From positions 1 through 41,483 of the forward strand of contig NZ_JAFAVV010000697.1 in assembly GCF_019242285.1 (NCBI RefSeq): DNA of 41,483 bases. The letters run 5' to 3'. Shown here in pieces: positions 7,270 to 15,963 of the stretch. The notes below the pieces were generated by a model, which saw only the letters and a program-made list of their open reading frames with translations, was not told where the DNA came from and made no database searches. Position numbers and translations under genes: made by a program. Each line of letters starts with the position of its first letter. Within the stretch, counting starts at the first letter, position 1. Origin of the DNA: Bradyrhizobium sp. GTDB taxonomy: Bacteria; Pseudomonadota; Alphaproteobacteria; Rhizobiales; Xanthobacteraceae.

Positions 7270-8250
7270 ATGCTCCGAACAGTTGCCTTGGCCAGTCTTG
7301 CGGTCGTCGTTGCCGCCTTTGCGAGTACGCTGCCGCAAGCTGCGCACGCGCAGATCGGCAATATTTTTTCCGATCCCGTGCCGCGTCCGCCCGGTAACGT
7401 TCCTCGCGGCAATCAGCCGCCACCCGACGAAGAGGAGGATATCCCGGAACTGCCGCCGCAGGGCCGGGTGCTGCCGGCGCCGAATCGAGCCTATCCAGGG
7501 CAGGCGGCGGTGACGCCGGGCGCCGTCCAGTCGCAGCCGCTTGCGCCGCCGCCGGGCACCACGGTCATTCCGCAGAACGTTCCCCCGGGTGCGCCTCCCC
7601 CGCCGGCCGGGCAGCAGGCCAATGTGCCGCCGGGCGCCAACCCGGCGCCCCCGGGACAGCGCCAGCCCAAGGGGGCGCCGCCAACGGCTGCGCCGCCGAC
7701 GCCGGCGACGCTGCAGCCGGGCGACGAGGTGGTGACCGAGCCGCCCGCGCAGAAGATCGTCAACAAGAAGGCGAGCTTCACCGGTCTCGACAAGATCACC
7801 GGGCGCATCATCAATTTCGACGAGGATATCGGCGAAACCGTCCAGTTCGGCGCGCTGCGGGTCAAGACCGACGCCTGCTACACGCGTCCCGCGACGGAGG
7901 CGGCCAACACCGACGCCTTCGTCGAGGTCGACGAGATCACGCTGCAGGGCGAGGTGAAACGGATCTTCTCCGGCTGGATGTTCTCGGCAAGCCCCGGTCT
8001 GCATGCGGTCGAGCACCCGATCTACGACATCTGGCTGACCGACTGTAAGGAGCCCGAGACCACCGTGGTCAGCGCGGCGCCGACCGATACGCCGAAGCCG
8101 CCTCAGCAGCCGGCGCAGAAGCGGCAGCCGTCGCAACGGCAGGCCGCGCCGCGGCCCGCGCAGCCTTTGCCGCCGCAGCAGCAGAGCCAGCAGCTTCCGC
8201 CGCCGCCTCCGCCGCCGCAATCCGGCGGCCCGTTCGGGATATTCAGGTAA
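7270..8250 (+). CDS. DUF2155 domain protein, secreted, proline-rich
   Basis: 326 aa. It begins with a signal peptide (MLRTVALASLAVVVAAFASTLPQAAHAQ, cleavage near residue 27). Residues about 35-145 are a Pro/Gly/Ala/Gln-rich linker. The conserved DUF2155 region is about 170-260: FTGLDKITGRIINFDEDIGETVQFGALRVKTDACYTRP, then FSGWMFSASPGLHAVEHPIYDIWLTDC, with two cysteines that could form a disulfide. A second Pro/Gln-rich tail follows, ending in GGPFGIFR. The family is widespread in alphaproteobacteria and has no established function that I know of; periplasmic or outer-membrane-associated location is inferred from the signal peptide. It converges with aat. Confidence 0.92.
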   Translation: MLRTVALASLAVVVAAFASTLPQAAHAQIGNIFSDPVPRPPGNVPRGNQPPPDEEEDIPELPPQGRVLPAPNRAYPGQAAVTPGAVQSQPLAPPPGTTVIPQNVPPGAPPPPAGQQANVPPGANPAPPGQRQPKGAPPTAAPPTPATLQPGDEVVTEPPAQKIVNKKASFTGLDKITGRIINFDEDIGETVQFGALRVKTDACYTRPATEAANTDAFVEVDEITLQGEVKRIFSGWMFSASPGLHAVEHPIYDIWLTDCKEPETTVVSAAPTDTPKPPQQPAQKRQPSQRQAAPRPAQPLPPQQQSQQLPPPPPPPQSGGPFGIFR

Positions 8251-8330
8251 CGCGAACTCGGTTCACCTCCGCCCGTAACAACGGGGCGAGGGAGCGCACC
8301 TTCTGCATCGCTTGAGCGAACCTGATCTCA

Positions 8331-9005
8331 TCAAGCGCCGATGATCGCGAGCGCATCCGCGCCTGCGATGGGCCGGTGGAGCGCGAGACGGGCGAAATCC
8401 GCAGGTTCGCCCTTCAGCGCCTTGTCGAGCAGGGTCGTGTAGCGGCGCCGCGGGATTTCGATGGCGCCGAAGCTCCGCAGGTGCTCGGTGACATATTGCG
8501 TGTCGAGCAGCTCGAAGCCGCCGGCGATCAACCGCGCCACCAGGTGCACCAGCGCCACTTTCGAGGCGTCGCGGGCGCGATGGAACATGCTCTCGCCGAA
8601 AAAGGCGCGGCCAAGGCTCACGCCATAGAGGCCGCCGACCAGATCGCCATTCTGCCAGGCTTCCACGCTGTGGGCGTGGCCGAGCGTATGCAGCCCGCAA
8701 TAGAGCTCGCGAATCCGCTTGTTGATCCAGGTGTCCTCGCGGCCTTCCTGCGGCGCAGCGCAGCCGGCGATCACGGCCTTGAACGCGCGGTTCGCGGTCA
8801 CCGTGAAGCCATCCGAACGCACGGTGCGGGCGAGGCGCGAGGCGATGCGGAATCCGTCGAGCGGAATCACCCCGCGCATTTCGGGCTCGACCCAGAACAG
8901 GGTCGGATCGTCGGCGCTCTCTGCCATCGGGAAGATGCCGCAGGCGTAGGCGCGCAGCAGCACTTCGGGGGTGATCTCGGAAATGGCGGAGTCGCGCGAC
9001 GTCAT
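8331..9005 (-). CDS. aat: Leucyl/phenylalanyl-tRNA-protein transferase
   Basis: 224 aa, full length. It transfers Leu or Phe from aminoacyl-tRNA to N-terminal Arg/Lys of proteins, marking them for ClpS/ClpAP degradation (N-degron pathway, cytoplasm). Diagnostic stretches: [37 protein letters not shown] near the N-terminus, then [50 protein letters not shown] and [23 protein letters not shown]. Start ATG at 9005-9003. It is separated by 82 nt from the downstream kinase operon end and lies tail-to-tail with the DUF2155 gene. Confidence 0.97.
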   Translation of the reverse strand: MTSRDSAISEITPEVLLRAYACGIFPMAESADDPTLFWVEPEMRGVIPLDGFRIASRLARTVRSDGFTVTANRAFKAVIAGCAAPQEGREDTWINKRIRELYCGLHTLGHAHSVEAWQNGDLVGGLYGVSLGRAFFGESMFHRARDASKVALVHLVARLIAGGFELLDTQYVTEHLRSFGAIEIPRRRYTTLLDKALKGEPADFARLALHRPIAGADALAIIGA

Positions 9006-9087
9006 GCGGAGAGGATAGCAGGGCTGCGCGGATCAGGCCAACCGCGGCCGACGCCGTGCTGCGGTTGCGGACGGCTTCAGCCGTGAT

Positions 9088-10191
9088 TCATTTCGCCGCC
9101 GCGGTGGCGGCGCCAGGCGCGGGCGTCCTGGTGCGGCGAAAACGAACCACGATGCGGGTACCGGCGTGATTGGGATCGCGCTCCACGCTCGCCTCCAGCT
9201 TGGAGGCCATGGCGCTGACGATCCGCTGGCCCATGCCGGTGGAGCGCGGATCGGACTTGGAATCGGATTCGGAGCTGAAGCCGACGCCGTTGTCGGCGAT
9301 CGACAGCGCCAGGTCTTCGTCCTCGGCAAAGAGGTCGACGTGAATGGGTCCCGCGCAATCCGGATAGGCGTATTTTACCGCGTTCATGACGAGCTCGTTG
9401 ACGATGATGCCGATCGCGACCGCGCGGTCGGGGTCGATCTCGATCGGCTCCGCCTTCAGCGTCAGCCGCGACATCTTGTTGCCTTCGGCCGAGCGGCGAA
9501 GATCGTCGAGCAGGGCGTCGAGATAGGCGTTCAACAGCACGCTCTTGAGGTCCTGCGAGGTGTAGAGCCGGCGGTGCACCTGCGCGACCGCCGCCACCCG
9601 GCCCATCGCATTGGTCAGGGCCGCCTTGACGTCGTCCTGAGCCGCGGAATTGGCCTGCAGATGCAGCAGCGACGCGATGATCTGCAGGCTGTTGCCGACG
9701 CGGTGGTTGACCTCGCGCAGCAGCATCTCGCGCTCGGCGGCGAGCGCCGCGTAGCGGTCGCGCGAGGCGTGGACCTCGGCTTCGGCTTCATCGCGCGCCT
9801 GCTGCAGCGCGGCCTGGCGCAGCGCGCCATCGACTGCGACCTGGAGCAGGGGGATGAAATCGCCGCGCACGTCCTTGACCAGATAGTCGGCCGCTCCCGC
9901 CTTGAGCGCCGTGACCGCGATGTTGGAGTCCTGCGAGGCCGTGACGAAGACGACAGGCGGCGCACCGGGGATCGCCATGATCCGCTCCAGCGTCTGCAGC
10001 CCGTCGAGGCCCGGCATGTACTGGTCGAGCGCCACCACGTCGATGCCGCCCTGCTTCAGGCGCTCCAGGCCATCGGTGCCGCTTGCCGCCGGCACGACCT
10101 TCATCCCGAGGCGTCTCAGGCCGCGCTCCACCAGGCGCGCCAGCGCCGGGTCGTCGTCGATGTAGAGCACCGTGGGCTGCGCGGGGGTCAT
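9088..10191 (-). CDS. Response regulator-histidine kinase, Rec-HisKA_2-HATPase
   Basis: 367 aa, cytoplasmic. An N-terminal receiver domain (about 5-122) has acidic pocket residues DDD12-14, phospho-acceptor Asp56 (VVALDQYMPGLDG), Thr84 and Lys106. A coiled linker leads to a HisKA_2 dimerisation domain with His163 in REVNHRVGNSLQIIASLLHLQA, then a HATPase domain with NELVMNAVKYAYP and DNGVGF. Receiver-first order means kinase output is probably gated by phosphorylation of its own receiver. It is the last gene of a three-gene operon, overlapping the response regulator by 4 nt (ATGA). HisKA_2/HWE kinases feed the alphaproteobacterial general stress response via PhyR in several species; such a role here is inferred only from the EcfG-type promoter of the operon. 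Confidence 0.92.
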   Translation of the reverse strand: MTPAQPTVLYIDDDPALARLVERGLRRLGMKVVPAASGTDGLERLKQGGIDVVALDQYMPGLDGLQTLERIMAIPGAPPVVFVTASQDSNIAVTALKAGAADYLVKDVRGDFIPLLQVAVDGALRQAALQQARDEAEAEVHASRDRYAALAAEREMLLREVNHRVGNSLQIIASLLHLQANSAAQDDVKAALTNAMGRVAAVAQVHRRLYTSQDLKSVLLNAYLDALLDDLRRSAEGNKMSRLTLKAEPIEIDPDRAVAIGIIVNELVMNAVKYAYPDCAGPIHVDLFAEDEDLALSIADNGVGFSSESDSKSDPRSTGMGQRIVSAMASKLEASVERDPNHAGTRIVVRFRRTRTPAPGAATAAAK

Positions 10192-10628
10192 GAGACGGCC
10201 GGAGGAACCTGTATGACGGAGAAGAACAACCCGAGCTGGCGAATGGCGTTGGCGAAACTTTCGTAGTTGACCGGCTTGGTGATGTAGACGTTGCAGCCGA
10301 GCTCGTAGCAGCGCTTGACTTCCTGCGAGTCGTCGGTGGTGGTCAGCACCACGACCGGCGCGCTCTTGAGAAACTTGTTCTCCTTGATCCGCCGCAGGAT
10401 ATCGATGCCCGTCATGTCGGGCAGGTTGAGATCGAGCAGGATCAGCAGGGCCTGCCCATTGTGGTGCTGACCCGTGCCATCGCCGCCGAACAGATACTTG
10501 ACCGCTGCTGTACCGTTGCTGAACGGGATGATCTCGTTGTTCACGCCGGACCGGCGGATGTTCCGCTCGATCAACCGGGCATGTCCTTCGTCATCCTCGA
10601 TCATGAGGATGGTCACGGGGTTGCTCAT
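10188..10628 (-). CDS. Single-domain response regulator, Rcp1-like
   Basis: 146 aa, a receiver domain with no output domain. Acidic pocket EDD (11-13), phospho-acceptor Asp66 in LLDLNLPDMTG, Thr97/Thr98 in VVLTTTDD, and Lys118 in YITKPVN. The long loop after strand 2-helix 2 (FGGDGTGQHHNG) and the C-terminus resemble the Rcp1 type that partners phytochrome-like kinases. The track ORF begins 5 codons upstream; the ATG at 10628-10626 overlaps the upstream kinase stop (ATGA) and is the natural start. It may pass phosphate between the CHASE3 kinase and the receiver-HisKA_2 protein (inference from operon order). Confidence 0.93.
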   Translation of the reverse strand: MSNPVTILMIEDDEGHARLIERNIRRSGVNNEIIPFSNGTAAVKYLFGGDGTGQHHNGQALLILLDLNLPDMTGIDILRRIKENKFLKSAPVVVLTTTDDSQEVKRCYELGCNVYITKPVNYESFANAIRQLGLFFSVIQVPPAVS

Positions 10629-12133
10629 GTGCCTCCACTCCAATTGATCGGCAGGGTTATCGTAAAGGTGCTGCCGCTGTTGAGTTCCGAAGAAACCGAC
10701 ATGGTGCCGCCGAGCCGCCGGACCAGGGCGCGGACATGAGCGAGGCCGATCCCCTGGCCCGGCTTGTCCTGGGTGCCTGCGCGGCGGAACAAGTCGAAGA
10801 TGCGCTGATGGTCCTTGGGATCGATGCCGCGGCCGTTGTCCGATATCTCCAACACCGCAAAGCCGAGCTTGGTGCGGCCGCGGACGGATATCGCGCCGGG
10901 AACGTCAGGCCTGAGATATTTGACCGCGTTGTCGAGCAGGTTGGAGAAAATCTGCTCGAGCGCCAGCCGGTCGCTGACGATCGACGGCAGCGAGTCAACG
11001 TCGATTTTGACGCCGGCCTCCGCGACCTGATGCGCCAGCGTGGACACGATGGCCTCGATCAATTCGCGGATATTGATCCGCTCCGGCACGAAGGTGCGGC
11101 GGCCTTCGCGCGTGAGGTTGAGGATCGCGTTGATCAGCCGGTCCATCTTGTCGATCGACGACTTGATGAACCCCAGCGCCTCGGAGAAGTCCTGCGAGAG
11201 CCGGCTATCTTCACCGCGCAGCTCCGGCTCCTCCTGGTCCGCCGGCACGAGCGCCGGCGCCGCATCGGCGCGCGCAAGCGAGGCGATCCGGCGGAAGATA
11301 TCGCCCCGCAGCTCCTCCAGCTCGCTGGTAAAGCCCATGATGTTGACGAGCGGCGACCGCAGGTCGTGGCTCACGATATAGGCGAAGCGCTGGATCTCGT
11401 CATTGGCTTCCCTGAGATCGGCGGTGCGTTCGTCGATCGTGGCTTCGAGATTGAGATTGCTGTCGCGCAGCGCGGCCTCCGCTTCATCGCGGGCGCGCGC
11501 CGAACGCCGCACCAGGAAGATCGAGATGGCGGCAAGCACGATGACCATGGCCGAGCCCGCGATCGTCACCAGCGTGGCCAGCTGCTCGCTGCGATCGGCG
11601 TTCGCCGTGCGCAGGTTGAACAATCGATCTTCTTCGGCGCGCATGGCATCGGCGACCTCGCGGATCGTTCCGGTCGTGTCGCTGGCTGCCGCCTCGCGGA
11701 CCAGCGCAGCCGCATCTGGCAGCTTGCCCTGTTTCACGAATCTCGTCTCGCGAGCGAACTGGTCGAGCCGGATCTCGATCGCTGCGCGCAGCTTCTTCAG
11801 GTTCTCGACCTGGGCCGGATTATCGGCGGCAAGGTGGTCGAGCCTGTCGAGATCGGGAATGATCCGGGCCACTGCATCCTGATGGTCGGCGAGAAACTCG
11901 GATCCTCCTGTGAGCAGGTAGCCGCGGGCACCGCTTTCGGCGCGACGGATTTCCAGCAGCAGCGCGTTGGTCTGGTTTTCGACCTCGATCGTGTGCACGA
12001 CCCAGCTACTGTCATCGCGCGCCTTGTTGACCAGCAGCACCGATGCCGTGCTGATGGCAACCAACACCAGGAATGCCGCTGAGAGCAGCAGGACTTGTCC
12101 CATCGCGCGGTGGCGCCAAGCAGGCAGCGTCAC
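10625..12133 (-). CDS. CHASE3-domain sensor histidine kinase
   Basis: 502 aa, inner-membrane sensor. TM1 about 13-35, periplasmic CHASE3 domain about 40-185 (NQTNALLLEIRRAESGARGYLLTG), TM2 about 188-208, coiled coil, HisKA with His256 in SHDLRSPLVNIMGF, HATPase with SNLLDNAVKYL, SDNGRGID and GQGIGLAHV. About 45 extra residues, acidic and alanine-rich, separate the H-box helix from SSIDKMDRLINAILNLTREG, longer than usual for HisKA. The start shown is GTG at 12133; an ATG at 12103 (MGQVLLL) would lose 10 residues but keep TM1, and neither has a good ribosome site. First gene of the operon, transcribed from the EcfG-type promoter at 12205-12229. Confidence 0.92.
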   Translation of the reverse strand: MTLPAWRHRAMGQVLLLSAAFLVLVAISTASVLLVNKARDDSSWVVHTIEVENQTNALLLEIRRAESGARGYLLTGGSEFLADHQDAVARIIPDLDRLDHLAADNPAQVENLKKLRAAIEIRLDQFARETRFVKQGKLPDAAALVREAAASDTTGTIREVADAMRAEEDRLFNLRTANADRSEQLATLVTIAGSAMVIVLAAISIFLVRRSARARDEAEAALRDSNLNLEATIDERTADLREANDEIQRFAYIVSHDLRSPLVNIMGFTSELEELRGDIFRRIASLARADAAPALVPADQEEPELRGEDSRLSQDFSEALGFIKSSIDKMDRLINAILNLTREGRRTFVPERINIRELIEAIVSTLAHQVAEAGVKIDVDSLPSIVSDRLALEQIFSNLLDNAVKYLRPDVPGAISVRGRTKLGFAVLEISDNGRGIDPKDHQRIFDLFRRAGTQDKPGQGIGLAHVRALVRRLGGTMSVSSELNSGSTFTITLPINWSGGT

Positions 12134-12204
12134 TACGCGCTCGCGTCGTCAGAATTGAGAATTTCGACGTCCCCCGAACGGAAAACGGCACTAAGCCCAA
12201 TCCT

Positions 12205-12229
12205 AACGCGGTGGAAACCGTTTGGTTCC
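12205..12229 (-). promoter_or_regulatory. EcfG-type (general stress) promoter
   Basis: On the minus strand the spacer between accC and the CHASE3 kinase holds GGAAC (12229-12225), 16 nt, then CGTT (12208-12205). This is a perfect match to the known alphaproteobacterial EcfG consensus GGAAC-N16/17-CGTT. Transcription would begin near 12198, about 65 nt upstream of the GTG start. The near-palindrome TGGAAACC/GGTTCCA within it is probably incidental. Confidence 0.75.
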
Positions 12230-12260
12230 AACGAGCTCGCGGGGGCTGCCAAGAAGTCGC

Positions 12261-13610
<1,350 letters not shown>

Positions 13611-13619
13611 GTTGTCCCA

Positions 13620-13673
13620 AGGGGCGAATGGCGAATGAGAAGATACCATTCGCTGTTCGCTACTCCCTACTCA
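13620..13673. repeat. Inverted heptanucleotide repeat in accB-accC spacer
   Basis: The spacer is nearly all degenerate 7-mers: GGCGAAT, GGCGAAT on one side, and CATTCGC, TGTTCGC, TACTCCC, TACTCAC on the other, the last overlapping the accB stop codon. The two sides are inverted, giving an 8-bp hairpin GCGAATGG (13624-13631) with CCATTCGC (13646-13653). I recall similar TATTCGC-type heptad runs from Bradyrhizobium intergenic regions; this was not checked. Confidence 0.65.
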
Positions 13674-14162
13674 CTCAATGATCACGAGCGGCTCACCGAA
13701 CTCGACCGGCTGGCCGTCCTCGACGAGGATCTGCGTCACGGTGCCCGCCCGAGGTGACGGAATCTGGTTCATTGTCTTCATCGCTTCGATGATCAGCAGT
13801 GTCTGGCCGGCCGTGACCCTGGTGCCCACCTCGATGAACGGCTTGGCGCCGGGCTCGGGCGCCCAATAGGCGGTGCCGACCATCGGCGAGGGCACCATGC
13901 CGGGATGCTTGGACAAATCCGCAGCGGCAGCCGCGCCCGGCGGCGGAGCGGCGACCGGCATCGGCACGGCCGGTGCGAAATGCGCCGGCATCGGAGCCGC
14001 GGCGACGCTGAGATTGCGTGCGACCCGAAGCCGCAAACCGGCGCGCTCGATCTCGATCTCCGAGAGGCCGGTTTCATCCAGCAGGATCGCCAGGCCGCGA
14101 ATAAGCTCGCTGTCCTCGGTCGAAAATTTTTCGGCTGTCTTCTCGTCAGGCTGGCGCGCCAT
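13671..14162 (-). CDS. accB: Acetyl-CoA carboxylase biotin carboxyl carrier protein
   Basis: 163 aa. The N-terminal helix region (residues 1-55, [36 protein letters not shown]) is typical of AccB and interacts with AccC in the family. A Pro/Ala-rich linker (about 58-85) is followed by the biotinyl domain ([24 protein letters not shown], then [13 protein letters not shown] with the biotinylated Lys). Start ATG at 14162-14160. Located 42 nt after aroQ and 60 nt before accC on the same strand, the common alphaproteobacterial aroQ-accB-accC order. Full biotin motif EAMKT here contrasts with EVMKS in the small carrier at 1802. Confidence 0.97.
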   Translation of the reverse strand: MARQPDEKTAEKFSTEDSELIRGLAILLDETGLSEIEIERAGLRLRVARNLSVAAAPMPAHFAPAVPMPVAAPPPGAAAAADLSKHPGMVPSPMVGTAYWAPEPGAKPFIEVGTRVTAGQTLLIIEAMKTMNQIPSPRAGTVTQILVEDGQPVEFGEPLVIIE

Positions 14163-14204
14163 GATCTTGATCCGGAACTGGTCGTTTGAATGAAGAGTGG
14201 GCGG

Positions 14205-14678
14205 TCAGCCCCTGGGCTTGGCGTCGGCGCTGATCCGGGCGGCGAGGCCGGTGATCGCGAGACGGTAGCCGTCGATGCCGAAACCGCAGAGCGTTGCGAA
14301 CGCTGCCCGGGCGGTGAAGGTGTGATGGCGGAAACTCTCGCGGGCGTAGATGTTGCTGATATGCACCTCGACGGTCGGAATCCTCACCGCCATCAGCGCG
14401 TCGTGCAACGCGATCGAGGTGTGCGAATAGGCGCCGGCATTGATCACGATGCCGACCGCCTTGCGGGCATGGGCTTCGTGGATCAAGTCGACCAGCTCGC
14501 CCTCGTGGTTGGATTGCCTGCAATGCGCGGTGAAGCCGAGTTCGGCCGCGGTCTTCTCACAGAGCTGCTCGACATCGGCCAGCCGGGCATGGCCATAGGT
14601 CTCGGGCTCGCGCGTCCCCAGCAGATTGAGGTTCGGCCCGTTGAGCACGTAAATCGTCTGGTCAGGAGTATTGGCCAT
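14205..14678 (-). CDS. aroQ: Type II 3-dehydroquinate dehydratase
   Basis: 157 aa, full length. It dehydrates 3-dehydroquinate to 3-dehydroshikimate in the shikimate pathway (cytoplasm; dodecamer in the family). Visible: [19 protein letters not shown] with catalytic Tyr28 and Arg23, [33 protein letters not shown], and [17 protein letters not shown] with His106. Start ATG at 14678-14676. First gene of the aroQ-accB-accC unit. No clear promoter motif was recognised in the 209-nt spacer upstream. Confidence 0.97.
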   Translation of the reverse strand: MANTPDQTIYVLNGPNLNLLGTREPETYGHARLADVEQLCEKTAAELGFTAHCRQSNHEGELVDLIHEAHARKAVGIVINAGAYSHTSIALHDALMAVRIPTVEVHISNIYARESFRHHTFTARAAFATLCGFGIDGYRLAITGLAARISADAKPRG

Positions 14679-14835
14679 CCCAATCCCGGAGGTCCTTCAA
14701 AAGGGTGGCGGGGTTATAGGTAACAACCGGGCCGAGGGGAAGCCTTGAGACATCCGGCGGGCCCCTCCAGTACCATCGCCGCCGGGCGGGAAAGCGCGGG
14801 CAGGTTGTGGAAAAGCGGGCGCCTACCACCCAGCA

Positions 14836-14865
14836 GAAAGGGGGCGGACCCGAGGCCCGCCCCCT
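14836..14865 (-). terminator. Possible Rho-independent terminator of the DUF1236 gene
   Basis: A 9-bp stem (AGGGGGCGG with CCGCCCCCT, 9-nt loop) lies 23 nt beyond the DUF1236 stop. Read on the minus strand it is followed by TTTCTGC, a short T-tract, so termination strength is uncertain. Confidence 0.5.
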
Positions 14866-14887
14866 CAACTCAAAGCTCGCTCGAAGA

Positions 14888-15736
14888 TCAGGATTCGAGG
14901 ATCGCCACGATCTCGAACGTCGCGGGATCGATCACGACGATCTGGTCGCGGACCAGGATGAAGTCATAGCCGCGCCACTCCGGATAGATCGTCACGACCT
15001 CGGTGGGGAGCGGGCGGTATTGCACGTCGCGCGGCACGCGGGTGCCGACCGACACCGAGAAGTTCACGTTGGTGACCGGAGCCACGTGCTCGTTGCGGAT
15101 CACGGTCGTGATCTTGGTGCGCTGCTCGGTCGAGAGCTTGGCGCCGGAGGCGGCCATACCCGTCGTGGTCTGAGACCGTCCACCTTCGCGACCCTCGGCC
15201 TTCAGGTTGTTGTTGTCGCGGCCCTCGCGGCCTTCAGCCTTCATATTGTCGCGGCCTTCACGGCCTTCGGCCTTCATGTTGTCGCGGCTTTCACGGCCTT
15301 CGGCCTTCATGTTGTTGTCGCGGGTCTCCCGGCCTTCAGCCTTCATGTTGTTGTTGTCGCGGCCTTCGCGACCCTCGGCCTTCATGTTGCCCTTCTGGCC
15401 CTCGCGGGTCTCGGCCTTCATGTTGCCGCTCTTGCTCTCGTTCTCGGAGCTCATGTTCTTGGACTTCTGGCCCGGGGCGCCTTCCTCGGCGCGCTGGCCC
15501 TTCGGCGCAGCCTGCTCGGATTGCGACGACTTCGCCTCGGACGGCCCGCCCTTGGTTTCGGCGGATTTCGGCTCGGCCGCCTCGCGGCCCGACGGCGCGG
15601 CGGCGCCACCGGCAGGCGCGCCCTGTTGCATCGCGGCGCCACCCTGCTGGTGCGTGCCGCCCTGCTGCGCATTGGCTACTCCGGCACCGGCGACCAGCGC
15701 GAGCGCGGCGACCGAGACCATGAAACGATTCGTCAT
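14888..15736 (-). CDS. DUF1236 protein with tandem NMKAEGREGRD repeats
   Basis: 282 aa. Signal peptide MTNRFMVSVAALALVAGAGVANAQ (cleavage near 24). Residues 25-100 are Gly/Ala/Gln-rich then charged. Residues 105-188 hold seven tandem copies of an 11-13-residue unit (NMKAEGREGRD plus 0-2 extra Asn). The C-terminal 200-282 is DUF1236 (STEQRTKITTVIRNEHVAPVTNVNFSVSVGTRVP, then IYPEWRGYDFILVRDQIVVIDPATFEIVAIL). Exported, probably periplasmic; function unknown. AGGAGA lies 7 nt before the ATG, and a perfect EcfG-type promoter lies 40 nt upstream, so it is probably induced in the general stress response. The repeats are very hydrophilic and lack order-promoting residues, so probably disordered. Confidence 0.9.
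   Translation of the reverse strand: MTNRFMVSVAALALVAGAGVANAQQGGTHQQGGAAMQQGAPAGGAAAPSGREAAEPKSAETKGGPSEAKSSQSEQAAPKGQRAEEGAPGQKSKNMSSENESKSGNMKAETREGQKGNMKAEGREGRDNNNMKAEGRETRDNNMKAEGRESRDNMKAEGREGRDNMKAEGREGRDNNNLKAEGREGGRSQTTTGMAASGAKLSTEQRTKITTVIRNEHVAPVTNVNFSVSVGTRVPRDVQYRPLPTEVVTIYPEWRGYDFILVRDQIVVIDPATFEIVAILES
15173..15424 (-). repeat. In-gene minisatellite, 33-39-nt units
   Basis: DNA encoding the seven tandem peptide units of the DUF1236 protein (residues 105-188). The core unit is 33 nt, expanded by one or two AAC-type codons in some copies, so all unit lengths are multiples of 3 and copy-number change would stay in frame. Copies 2-6 are most alike; the first and last are degenerate, the usual pattern of a tandem array. 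Confidence 0.85.
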
Positions 15737-15775
15737 CTGTTGTTCTCCTCACGTGTTGGCATTGCCCGCGCCGAC

Positions 15776-15800
15776 AACGAGAAGAGACAGCAGATGTTCC
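15776..15800 (-). promoter_or_regulatory. EcfG-type (general stress) promoter of DUF1236 gene
   Basis: On the minus strand: GGAAC (15800-15796), 16 nt, CGTT (15779-15776), a perfect match to GGAAC-N16/17-CGTT. Transcription would begin near 15768, leaving about a 30-nt leader that includes AGGAGA before the DUF1236 ATG. The position is exactly what is expected for a real promoter. Confidence 0.8.
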
Positions 15801-15904
15801 GCGTCACTTGCGGTTCCATCACCATCGCTTGTGAATGCTGGATGAATGGCGTGTGCACGCGCACCGGAACGAGGCGGAGCGGCTGGCCGCGCCGCCTGGA
15901 GCAA

Positions 15905-15937
15905 AAAGAAATCCGGCTGGAAGGCCCCAGCCGGATT
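15905..15937 (-). terminator. Rho-independent terminator of the DsbA-family gene
   Basis: A perfect 11-bp stem AATCCGGCTGG / CCAGCCGGATT with a 6-nt loop, followed on the minus strand by TTCTTTTTGC. It lies 26 nt beyond the stop of the DsbA-family gene and isolates it from the DUF1236 gene's EcfG-type promoter. Confidence 0.88.
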
Positions 15938-15963
15938 AGCGTCAGCCGCCGAACGAGCTCAGT

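Noticed and set aside
9039-9067. CAACCGC/GCGGTTG dyad between aat and the kinase operon as a terminator
   Set aside because: Short stem with a 15-nt loop and no following T-run on either strand.
10736-12082. 448-aa plus-strand ORF
   Set aside because: Antisense shadow of the CHASE3 kinase; the minus strand has full domain motifs, and this frame has none.
15173-15424. Tandem repeats as a CRISPR array
   Set aside because: Units are contiguous with no spacers, variable by multiples of 3 nt, and encode a regular peptide in an open frame.
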